A stretch of 64,000 nt of DNA, taken from NCBI GenBank assembly GCA_020809705.1, contig CP085828.1, positions 4,092,001-4,156,000 on the forward strand. The letters run 5' to 3'. The stretch is from Calonectria ilicicola (Eukaryota; Ascomycota; Sordariomycetes; Hypocreales; Nectriaceae). The notes below the pieces were generated by a model, which saw only the letters and a program-made list of their open reading frames with translations, was not told the DNA's origin and searched no databases. Shown one piece after another: positions 43,184 to 53,844 of this stretch (positions are counted from its first letter, which is position 1; every line of letters starts with the position of its first letter). Both the position numbers and the translations under genes were made by a program.

Positions 43184-45099
43184 TTACAGTGTTTGTTGAA
43201 TGCCGACAGATTCGGGCCACGCCGAGTAAGAAAACTGTTCCAAACTTGCTTGGCTAAATATTTGCCACGAATAATCCAGCCCCGGGCTTAGAACTGAGAG
43301 ACTGACAGAGTCATCTAAAGCCGCCGAGTCTGGAGTATGCACACCACTGAAGCTCTGTTCAAGACGCATCGCCAACGTGTCTCTCAGGCTCGGTTTAGGC
43401 TGATTCGTTTTTCGTAGCATCTCCAGATGTGTTCGGATATTGTTAAGGTCTGCGTATTCGTTAGCCCAGGGCAATTAGGAATAGGAAATGCCATGTGTAC
43501 TGACCGTCTTGCTCACTCGCACCACATTCTACACCTTGTATTACGATCAAGGCCGCCCAGGTGATAATGACGAGATCCCAATTAGACCAGATGTATTTGT
43601 CATTTTGATGTAGTTTCAACGTTGCTCGAGCTGAGAGGAGCAACTCATGCTGCTCCTTCGGGGTAATGCCATTAGAATGAAGTTTACATCCTCGCGCAGG
43701 GTGGTAGATTGACAAAACTACGAGTCGGTGGAGAACGTATTGGCGAAATACAGGCGTTAGATCCTGGCCGGTATTATTTACCGCCTTACTAAATTCTACA
43801 AGCCATTCGTCCAATTGCCTCGCCCAGTCACGAATGACGGCTGCATCAACAGGGGTGAATGGATTGGTTAATAATGGGGACTCGGGAGGCTTTTCGGTAA
43901 AGCATGACCAGATAGTTGGGAGCCCTCGACCGGTGAAGTGAGTCAGGCCAGTATGCATCATGCGCGATAATCGGTAAAGCTGGTCTCGAGTAGAAGTTTT
44001 CAGGAACGAGATCGGAGGTTCCAAGGGAATAACAGGCGCCGAGAGATGAAGAGATGCGTGCTCTAGGTCGATAATTTGGACACCAGAAAATAGCTTACGC
44101 CAGTCTCTCGTACAGCCCTCGACATCATGTGGGCAATGTTCAAGAATAAGTCGATATGCGATGGATATCCAAATGCCAGTTTCTCGAACGCTGCCTTCTG
44201 TGAGCAACCCAGCGAGTATGATTGCAAATACCGTTTGAAATGCCCACTCCTCCGCAGCGCCTGGGTCATCTGGAGGACTGCCGATTTCGCTGTTTGGGAT
44301 GCTCAGGTGTGAGATTGCAACGGTGAGCACATTGAAATACTGAGGAGACAACTCAGCCACCTCAGAGCTTCCATGTGTGCTAGCATAATATAAAATGGAA
44401 GCGAGGAGGAGAGGTGTTGGGACGGAGAAACTTTGTTTTGCTGGAAGGAAATGCAACCCTGGCGCATCTTCATTAAATCTACCATGCATTAGTACAACTA
44501 CACTTCGAGGCCAAAAATGTTTGATGGGGATAACTAACGATTGCCACAAATGTTTTATCGTACTTTTATGCCAAATTCCACTGCCCTCAGAATGTGGGCA
44601 TATGTTCTCAAGGCACTTCAATGCCTCCCAGAGAGGAATCAATGCAGTGTCATCCTGGCTGTCATCGGACTGTGGAACCTCTGCATTGTCCTCGGCCCCT
44701 AGGCTATTGTCCTGCTCTGATAGGCCGAGGACATTCTCGATAGTTTGCAAGCGGCGCAGTATTTCTCGATTGAACTCGATATATGTGGGATTGGTAATTG
44801 GGAGGGAATTGGGGTCAATGACCACAGCTGCATTTGCACGCGGCACGAAGATGCATGGCTGCCCAGCTCGCTGACACCGTCTACAAGAAGTCCCTTTGTC
44901 GATCCTGCATTTCATCTTCTGTCTCCGACAGTTGACTTCATTAAAAATTAGTCATCCATACTCGAATACAATTATTCCAATCAAGCCTCCAATGAAGTGA
45001 CTGACTGCATGCCTTGCGAGCCTTTCGCTCGCCATCGTCGTTTGCTGGAGCCTCAGGTCCCACGTATGACTTGTCAATTGCGCGATTGTTTGGAGGCAT
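43184..45099 (-). CDS. Zn2Cys6 transcription factor, 3 exons
   Basis: A 596-aa regulator. Minus-strand exons are 45099-45006, 44935-43505 and 43449-43184. The first exon is short: it supplies the start, in a GACAATGCC context with an upstream in-frame stop, and the first cysteine of the cluster. The zinc cluster is Cys31, 34, 41, 49, 52 and 59 (C-X2-C-X6-C-X7-C-X2-C-X6-C). A short heptad-like helix (FNREILRRLQTIENVLGL) follows and may dimerise. The remainder is an all-helical domain resembling the fungal regulatory middle region. The gene is convergent with the FAD-linked oxidase and divergent from the atypical hexokinase, so it may control either. Starting only at the internal ATG 44915 would break the zinc cluster, so the spliced start is preferred. 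Confidence 0.85.
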
Positions 45100-45828
45100 T
45101 GTCGACTGGAATGCTATGCTCGGTCATGCCCGGTGGGTTCACCGGCAGGCGAGTGCTAATAAGAGAGGAGAAAAATGCAATTGTTCTTGGCCACGACAAA
45201 TCCTCGGCGCCCCTCCCAATGTCCGTTTCCGTTATCGCTCGTATAATGCCTGCACCAGCCTTCTAATTAGCCGAATCAATCGTCAGCCGTCTCGGGTCAG
45301 TGTGCAGATGTTTTATTGGGGCTTCCAGAGCTGATAGTGGCCTGTTGGTGCCGTCTTGTCCCTGACCCCTGTTATCTCCGCACTAAATCCCTGCATTGTT
45401 CATCCAGACTGGACTCTAGCGGTCAAAGATTGACAAAGCCTGTCCCCTAGCTTCTGTCCCCGCGTCCTTTGCTGGAGGCGACCCAATCAATCCTAACAAT
45501 TGCCTGCCGTGTGATCACGCTCTCCCCCATACCATGGCCCACACTTGCACCTCCAGGCCTTCTACTTCGGGTCAACTTCACCCGGCGAAATTACCGGACA
45601 TTTCCACTGGCTTATCAGTAATCTTGGGGAGTCCAGTGACTGCTGCAGCGGCCAATCCTGGGACTATCACCGGGTTTACCGTTGCCACACTCCTCATAAG
45701 CTGGTACTTGAGTATTACCCCTCCATTATCTTCATCTCAGCCCGGGGTTAGTGGTGCTATCAACCACCCACAGCAATGGGCCTTTATCCCCTCCCTGTTC
45801 CCCACACATCCCTGTCGCGTCGTCCATA
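45100..45828. other. Divergent promoter, Zn2Cys6 gene and atypical hexokinase
   Basis: A 729-nt region without supported genes. The C/T-rich sequence at about 45770-45828 looks like the hexokinase leader. Short plus-strand frames here lack family motifs. Confidence 0.5.
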
Positions 45829-47533
45829 ATGCTACAAGCCACAGCGACCCCTCCCGATTTGCTCACACGGGCGGAGGAGCTTGCTAGTGGTTTTCATGTT
45901 AGTTCTGAAGATGTCACGCGCATATCACGACATTTTGTTCAGCAGATGAGTATGTAAGATACTCCTTATCGGATTAGTCGCAATAGCTAATGTCTTGGCA
46001 GGAGCTGGGCTAAACACTCATGGGGCGACACAGATACCAACATTCGTTACGAAGCTACCCACTGGCTCCGAAAAGGGACTTGTTTTGGCTGTAGACTTGG
46101 GGGGAACCAATTGCAGAGTCTGCTCAATTGATCTGCATGGTGATTCTACCTACACCGTGAAACAGGCCAAAAGTACAATTCCGAAGGAATTTATGGTCAA
46201 TGAGAGCCATAAACCATTATTCGCATTCATTGCCCAAGAAATCAAATCGTTTCTCGACAATTATCATGGAGCAGATCTAGCCTCTAGTGACAATGAAGCA
46301 AACGGGGTTCGCACACATGTTTTAAAACTGGGCTTTTCATTCAGTTTTACTTATGAGAATGTTTCACTTGCCAGTGGTACCATGCTTCAGTGGGACAAAG
46401 GGTGGCACATTCCGGATGCTCTGGGAAGGGATCCGTGTCAAATGCTACAGACTGCAATTGATGAATTAGCATTACCTGTCAAGGTATCAGCCTTGATCAG
46501 CGACAGTGTAGGCACCCTTATGGCACGAGCTTACACGTCACCAAAAGGCTCAGAAACACTTGTGGGTGCCATCTTCGGGACAGGGACGAATGCCGCATAT
46601 GCTGAGAAGCATATCAATGTGTTAAAGCTAAATGGGCATGGAGATTTACAATCTTCTAACACTAACAGTATCATGGTCATCAACACAGAATGGGGTGCAT
46701 TTGATGATGAGTTAGTTGTTCTGCCTCAGACCTCGTTTGACGACTTGTTAGATTCTTCATCCACCAACCCGAAAAGCCAAATATTTGAGAAGATGGTCTC
46801 GGCCTTGTATCTAGGCGAACTATTTAGGCTAGCAATATGCCAACTCAACGATGAAGGTCTGCTCAAAATGAATTTTGCAGAACAGTCGCCAGTCACAACA
46901 CCCTACGAGATAAACGCATCCCTATTGACGACCTTAGTGCGGAAAACTCCGGAAAACTCAGACGCCATTGCTCAAGAGATATGCACTACCCTAAAAACAA
47001 CATCTGTCTCCAAGGAGGATGTCAATGTTTTGCGGATGATTGCTGTAGCGATTATACGGCGAGCTGGAAGGCTCTCTGGCGCAGCAATTGCCGCTATTCT
47101 TCTTCAATCAGGGAAGCTTTCTACTATCAATTCATCGTCCTCCTCGGCTGTCTCGTCTACCAACACTTCTGAGAATGGGTGTATAGACGAGCAGGTCGTC
47201 ACTTTCCCCACTAAACCCCGACCCATGATAAAAGAATCATCGCTTGCCATTCGTTTATTCAATAAGTTGATCGGGCTGTTAGGATCTCGCAAAAGAAAAA
47301 GTCAGCCTACTCCATCCGGAGCAAGCAAAAGAAAGTCAACCAAGGATCCTATTATCGACATTGGCGTAGATGGATCATTATTTGAGTTTTGTCCAGCATT
47401 TGAGGAGTCTATATGGGAAGCATTAGAAGAAGTTACGGGGATTGGGCCTGGAGCTCTTAAAATGATTTCAATCGGATTGTCCAAAGATGGCTCTGGGGTG
47501 GGCGCTGCGTTGGCGGCGCAGTCGAGTGGATGA
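45829..47533 (+). CDS. Atypical, probably non-catalytic hexokinase (HxkC/XprF-like), 2 exons
   Basis: A hexokinase-fold protein. Exons are 45829-45949 and 46002-47533, giving 550 aa. The phosphate-1 motif LAVDLGGTNCR and the adenosine motif FGTGTNAAY are present, as are INTEWGAF and the C-terminal SKDGSGVGAALAA. However, the sugar-site motif usually WTKGF reads WDKGW and the catalytic NDTVGT motif reads SDSVGT (Ser207, Asp208 retained). A Ser-rich insert of about 75 residues near the C-terminus carries two basic clusters, RKRK at 470-473 and KRK at 483-485, resembling a bipartite nuclear signal. Aspergillus nidulans has two regulatory non-catalytic hexokinases, HxkC and XprF/HxkD; the latter is reported as nuclear and controls extracellular protease genes. 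This protein fits that group. Loss of activity is inferred. Confidence 0.88.
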
Positions 47534-47854
47534 TCCGCTCAAAAGAAATTCATGAGAATAAACAACATGAATGACTCTCAATAAAAGACTCTAAATAAAA
47601 TTATATGCATTGGATAATTTCCTTCCATTTCCTTCTTCTATTTCTGCTTGCTTTTTTAATTTTACTGTCGGGGTTTAGGTGGTGTGCAATGCAGATGTTC
47701 TCGCAGTAAAACCTCCAACTCCGATATCTCATGTCTAGACTTACTTGCAATGTATATGTGAAGACTCTAATGCCACTTTTCAAAAGTTATCTCAAGAAGT
47801 AGGCTTTTGGTATTAAATATTCAAGAAATGTTTATTTATGCTTTGTACTAAAAA
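47534..47854. other. Intergenic between convergent hexokinase and secreted protein
   Basis: A 321-nt AT-rich spacer between the two 3' ends. Nothing distinctive was seen beyond likely polyadenylation signals (AATAAA-like at 47580-47600). Confidence 0.5.
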
Positions 47855-49745
47855 CTAGCAAGTATACTCGAACTGAAACTTCATCTCGGGTGTCCCTTCA
47901 AAGTCTGAAGGGACAACGTAAGAAATATTATAAAACAAATGGTCTCGTAACTGAGACCCGTAAACCACAGGCTGCTTTACAAGCCCTGGCGCTTCCACTG
48001 TGACATTAAGGCAGGGTAGGTTGTCGAATCCATCAATGACATGCTTCCTACCCAAGGTCCAGCTTGGGGGCACGTTAGATAGTGCATATGTAAAAATTTC
48101 GGCCCCATCTTGTGTCTTGTTGGGGTATGAGATAGTCAAGCTCTTGGGTCCAGCTGTAGCGTGGATGGCGGATGCTGAAGGGTACAGGGAGAAAAAGGTG
48201 TTATAAGGCCACGGAGTGTGGCTTTTGTCTCCAGCCCAGTGAACAATGGCTGGGACAAACTGGTTGCCACGATTCACATCCTCGTCGACCTTTTCTCCTC
48301 CAATCATAAGTGGTGCGGATATCCAAGAAGTTGCAATACGATAGCCTGCGTCCTTGCCGAGCCCGTCAGGGACCGTCTTGTTGATGAAACGGCTGCCTTC
48401 CCAAAATCCGTTGGCCTTGAGCGCCTTGGCTGTATCTGCTGAGATGAAATTTGCTGTCGTCTCCATTACCAGCGCCAGAGCAGCGCCCTGGGAACCATCA
48501 TAAATAAGATCCAGTTCTCCCTTGTATAGTCGGGGGCCGTATTCATGGCCATATAACCCCCACCAGAACAAGGAAATGACTGCGGAGTGGGTTGTAAGAT
48601 CACGGGTATAGGCTCGGTCATATGGACCTGCCAGGTTACCCAGGTAAGAGTTCCATTGGTTTGCAATATCCTCCCATAGCTCTGTCATCATGACTTCGGC
48701 CTTCTTTGTCAGGGTAGCGCCCTTGGCACCGTACTTGATATTGCCGGCAAGAGCCCAGGCATCCATGCCATAGTAGGTGGGCGCATTGTACTCAGAAAGC
48801 ACGTCATCGCCAGTAGAGTTGAAGAGTTCAAAAAGAAGCTCGCCTTGGGTATCTGCAAATTCGATGAATTCCTTGTTTTGGCGACGGTGGCCGATCCATC
48901 CAACCAGCCACGCGCGCATGAGTGCGGGGTTAGAGTAACCAAGCGTCAAATTGTCACCCTCTGGGTATGTGCCATTGCGGCGCATTCCACCGACAGCGGC
49001 AATTTCCAGCGCATCTTCAATGCGAGAGATAAGGTCATCGCCAAGCAGATCCGGGAACTCTTCAACAAGCTGAATAAGCTGTGTGCTATTGGCCACTTCA
49101 GTTAACCCATGAACACCAATAAGGGTTCAGAACAACTTACCCGATGAATTCTCTCCAGTTTGGGTCATATGTATCCTGCATAAAACGTCAGAGAATTTTG
49201 TAGCGAGTATAAAGCACATTCCTGTGTACTAACGTATATTTCTGGCGGGTACAGAGGGGAATCTGCAGTAGGATATGGCTGATCAGGAGACAGTTTGAAT
49301 GTGCCATACCACGCCGAATCATAGCTTTCCGTCAACTGGCAATCTAAACTGTACAAAGGGTTAGATATCTTAATTTCCCTACAGAGTCAAAACTTACATA
49401 TTCTCAATTGCTGTTTTGGCATTGGCAACGTCCTGTCCCTTATTTCGGTGGAAGAGTCCCGCAGTGTACCACGCCGTAAATCGCACTGACCATGGGCCGC
49501 CATCTGAGTACGTAATATATTTGTACGAATCATCCCACCGGTCATCTTGGATTTGCATTGAATAGTCAAAGAGACTTTGTGCAGCTGCAGCGCAGAAACA
49601 TAATCAGCCTCCCAAACACTTGAAGTGTTTCGCCCTTTAGAGGGGTTATGTAAAACTTACGCTTAGATAGCTTGGAGCTCGCAGAAACAAGGGCTGCGGG
49701 GGCTGCCAAAAAGGCCACCGCGGCCAAACTCCTCAGAGAATACAT
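47855..49745 (-). CDS. Secreted protein of unrecognised family, possible six-hairpin glycosidase fold, 5 exons
   Basis: I do not recognise a named family. Minus-strand exons are 49745-49661, 49584-49398, 49348-49234, 49175-49141 and 49085-47855, giving 550 aa with consistent frames. A clear signal peptide (residues 1 to about 22, ALVSAS end) is present. The N-terminal third is rich in Trp/Tyr/Asp motifs such as QDDRWDDSYKYITYSDGG and WYTAGLFHRN. The centre has alternating helices with GPYDRAYTRDLTTHS and LFWWGLYGHEYGP. The C-terminus is beta-rich with NXT/NXS sites and a final Cys. The helix-rich aromatic pattern suggests an (alpha/alpha) toroid of the six-hairpin glycosidase type, but this is inference. 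The last acceptor (49086) was chosen because the nearer AG gives a stop. It lies beside a sugar permease and a regulator. Confidence 0.8.
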
Positions 49746-50513
49746 AATTTACCCCTGTCACCAGTGTACTATAAACATGAGGTGCTGCGCGATTGAAGAG
49801 GGAGCAGAATTCCGTACTACGTGCCGGGCGTGGCTCAAATATCAGTGAGGACGCGGAATAACTAACCCTGCTAAAATCTCCCTAGCCAGGAATACAAAGC
49901 TTGTCTAAATCAAATGACTCAGTCTCATGTTAAATCCCACAAAAGCGGCATAGATGGCCAACATTGCGTAGCCGTCGCTTCGTCACCAAGAAGCTCGTCT
50001 CGGCCTATCTTCCAATTTGGAAACGGATGCTGCTGCCGCATGCAGTTACAAGGTCTTTGAACCCATGTAAGTGGATTTGCCGGCTAAATCACCGACCTTG
50101 GCCGGGGTCTCTGGTGCAGCAACGAGTCCTCGGCCATATTGACGCGAATTATATTCCCCCGCAGTTTAAACCCGCAGGCCGAAATGACCATATGATCTCC
50201 CCAGCCTTGGCAAATGCACTCCACTGAAAAGGCACAGAAGGCCGACATTGGTCGTACGAGAACGAACAGGGTCTCCTGGTGGGTAGTTACGGCTATCTGA
50301 GTTTTGGGATTTTGCCGGTGGCATTCCAGCCTTTGATTAGCCCAGATTCTGGTCCATAGTAGCACCTATGGGTTTCGAATTCGTTGAAATTTGTTTAATT
50401 AGATTCGAGAATAATTAATCTCGTTATATTTCAGGAATATGGTCCTGGGGTGACCATCCAAAACGGCATCATTTCAAACGATGCAGTCTCTTAACTAAAA
50501 AAAGGCAAAGTTT
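49746..50513. other. Intergenic upstream of the secreted protein
   Basis: 768 nt without a supported gene. It contains the promoter of the secreted protein and the 3' flank of the permease. No distinct motif was found. Confidence 0.5.
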
Positions 50514-52286
50514 CTACTTTATCACCGTAGCCTCCAAAACCAACTCATCTTTCCCTTTCAAATCCCGCTCAACCCTCTCCACAGTACCTTGCATCAACTT
50601 ATTCTCATAATCAGCGCCGTCTAGCACGGCAGCCGTCTCTTCCAGACTAAGACTACCAGTCTCGACAAAAAGAAAGTATACAACGACAACTTCAAACGCC
50701 AGCCACACATCATACATGATGTAATACTTCCACGTGCTGTTTGTGACTCCAATAGGGTTGACGTATTGGTTGAAAATGAGAGCAAGGGCGACGAAAAAGT
50801 TATATAGAACCAGACCACGAGCACGAAGGTTGTATGGCAAGATCTCGACAATATAGATGACCTGCAGGGGTGTCCAGCCGATGCTGAAAACGAAGTTGTA
50901 TAGAAAAATCATGGCGAGCACGCCCTTGGCAAGCCCGTCGCCACCAGTTCCATCGAGTGCTGTCTTCTTCTCGTATGTGGCCTCCAGAGCTGTCCAAGTA
51001 ACGTAAACCACGAGACAGCCAATTGTTGAGATGAGAAACAGCGGTCGTCGTCCAAAGCGGTTGATGGTGGTGGAGAAAAACACGCTCCAAAGCATACCCC
51101 ACAAAGTCATCAGTGCGTTGATCAGCGTCTGCGTATTTTGAGACGTGTATCCAACTGAGTTCAAAATCAAAGTCAAGTAGTAACTTATCAATCCATTCCC
51201 ACTCCATTGAGAGAAAAATCCCACTGCTAGGATAATGAAGAATCGATGGCGATTGCCTTTGGTCTGGAAAAAGGACATGTATGAACCGGTTCGGTTGGCC
51301 TCGGTTTCCAATTCCAGTGCTGTACGGATTTCCTGCATCTCCAAAGTAACAATTGGATCGGTATCATCACCATTAGCGTGGTATTTGGTAATGACCTTTC
51401 GAGCCTCTTCTTCTCGGTCCTGTGAAATGAGCCATCGAGGCGACTCCTCCAGCAGCCAGCACAGGAGAATCTGAATGACACTTGAGAGTCCTTGCAGCGC
51501 GGACGGAATGCGCCAAGCCCAGGTGCTTCCCATACGAAAGGTACCAAATGTGATCCAAGCAGCACTCAAAGCACCAAGACTCCACAGACTGTTGTAGATC
51601 CCGACCATGGGGCCTTGCTGCTTCGGGTAGGCGAGCTCGAGAAGGAGGAGTGGAGCAGCTGTAATGTTGAGTGCGAGACCCATTCCAAGAATGCCACGCG
51701 CTGCGATGAACATGCCCGTGTTCTGGGCTGCAGCTTGCAGAGCGACACCAATCAGAAGAATGAATGCACTGAAGATGAGAACTGGTCTCCGCCCAAACTT
51801 GTCGCACGAGATGGCGCAGACAGGCAAGGCCACCAATTGGCCGACATTCTGAATAGCATTGAGACTGTTCCATGTGAGCATTATTGCCACAAAATTACTG
51901 ATTGGAACAATTACTTACAGGCCAAGCTCAGAGCCTCCTGGGTGATGAAAAAAGTTCTTCCACTCATCGAGAGACTGCAGTCCGTTCATCATCGAGCCTA
52001 TCTTCTATTAGTACTCAGTCTATCATGAATTTTGAAGAGCATCTCCTCTGCCGAGAACGAAAAAGTCTTACCGTCAAAGCCACTAATTGAATCACCGTAA
52101 GTATCCGTTCGAATATTCAATAGTCCATATGGTAATTACTCACGTAGCATAACTTGAGATAAGTGGTAGAATCAACATGAGGTTGAGTTTGACAATGCCC
52201 GGGTTGGACAGCCACGCGAAAGCGCCGGCATTGCCACCGATGGCAGCAGCCACTGTAACAGGCTGCTCTGAGGCTGGTGAGGGCAT
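50514..52286 (-). CDS. MFS sugar transporter, lactose-permease-like, 4 exons with an 11-nt microexon
   Basis: A 12-span sugar porter. Minus-strand exons are 52286-52144, 52082-52072 (11 nt), 51997-51919 and 51897-50514, giving 538 aa. Joining the microexon restores the family motif GFDGSMMNGLQ near the end of span 1; without it the frame fails. Other sugar-porter signatures are DKFGRRPVL in loop 2-3, ARGILGMG, EESPRWL before the central loop, NRFGRRPLF and VETGSLSLEET after span 12. The sequence pattern is that of fungal lactose/disaccharide permeases. The promoter carries an array of three CCGG pairs. Neighbours are a secreted protein and a Zn2Cys6 regulator, suggesting uptake of an oligosaccharide or disaccharide released outside. 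Confidence 0.9.
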
Positions 52287-53844
52287 CTTAGGCGAGCAAA
52301 TTTGAGTGCAATGCTCTCAATGAACTTCTCGGATCAGAATTGATGGGTTTCCAAGTGACAGTGAAGCTATTCCCGATCGCTGTGAGAGAAAGCATATCAG
52401 TCCAGAACCATTTACTCTCCACTATCGGAATCAGTCACCCTTCGCGGCGCAGTACTGATCCGGTAAAATTGCCGGGTTATCATCCAGCGCGAGGGCCAAC
52501 ACCCGGTATTTGGTCCGGGGAAAATACCGGTTATGCGCCGGGATTAGCAGACACGGATAGCAATCTGAACAGCAATTTAATATTTGGAACAATAGTCGAA
52601 ATCCCGAAAATTATATTTAGTTGCGCAACTGATAACTGCAATTCTATTTGCTTAAAAAGTATCCACAACGATTCTCGTTTCATGAAAGGCCACTGAATAC
52701 ATTTGAAAAACATCCTTGACAGCCAAACGTCCCCAGTAGCCAACTATGAACACGTCAACATTTATGTCATTATTAAACAGTTAAAATAATGAAAGGAATG
52801 GAAATATGATTAGATTATCCTCTGGAATGCACGTTAAATACACATGTTCTCCAACACGAAAAAGTGCTTGCTTAGAATTTGCTAATAGCCTTGCACATGG
52901 ATTTATTGATAAGGAAAGAACTCTATCTATCTCATAAATTATGCTGGTTAGGTCTGGACGATATTCATAAATAATGAAAATTGGGCTGATTTGTTCCGCT
53001 ATTCAGCTGGACATAGTGCACCATACCGGTGATCATACGCACGATTGTGCAATCCCGCCCCGCCAGTCATGTCCATTTGATTGGTGGATTGTTCCGACAA
53101 GTGCTGATTGATAGTCAAATCATGTCATAGGTGACGTAGAAGTGACGCGAACACGACGCGAGAATACGATTATTCTTGGAATAGCGGAAGACCAAAGTTG
53201 CGTTTAGAGCATAACGCGGCGCTTGCTGACTGGAATGCACCACCAAAAGCAGCCTGATTTTTACACATCTCGGTGAGCAAGTTTTAGACATGCTGTTCGA
53301 ACTGCTACCTCGGCGCAAAACCCAGTGCCTGGACCACAAATGGAAGCGCAGGATCGATTACGCACCGTCCTGCCAAAGAACATTTAATCTATATTCAGAG
53401 AATGTGGACTTTTTTTATTGAGAAAGAATCAATATATCTTGGACAATAATTAAAAACAATGCGATGCATACAATGAAACCCCATACTCAACTTATGACAA
53501 TGAGTACGACCTGACAGCGACGACTGGATACTGCATCTCCATGAATTTCTGCGGCTAGAGCCACCAAGGCTGTCTATCGCACCTGTGATTGAGCGAAATT
53601 TTGCTCTCTAACCGAACTATTCCATTGTGAATGCATGTTAGGGCCGAAGTGGAGAGTTGGCGAGCTTTGAGCCAATGTTCTGACGCTGCCAACGTGTGGC
53701 GAAATGTCGGGGCCGGAGGCCTGTTCCGCCGCTGACCTGCTAAGGCAGTACCAAACCGTCCACGTATCTATCGTGAGGGGTAATCCATTCCTACTTGTAA
53801 CAACGTCTTTAGAACAGTATTTCGGACAGTAGTGTATGTGAGTC
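52287..53844. other. Divergent promoter between permease and Zn2Cys6 regulator
   Basis: A 1.56-kb noncoding region. The CCGG array is near the permease. TTCGGAC is present at 53821-53827, 18 nt before the regulator ATG. The rest is AT-rich with no gene. Confidence 0.5.
52460..52541. promoter_or_regulatory. Array of three CCGG-N7/8-CCGG pairs
   Basis: CCGG pairs are at 52460/52472 and 52503/52515 (8-nt gaps) and at 52527/52538 (7-nt gap), all within 82 nt and 174-255 nt upstream of the permease ATG. Each pair contains CGG and CCG facing each other, as bound by zinc-cluster dimers. Confidence 0.55.

Noticed and set aside
53821..53827. TTCGGAC before the 53845 regulator, as a cluster-regulon member
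   Set aside because: It is a single copy 18 nt before the ATG and far from the locus; about eight random copies are expected in 64 kb.
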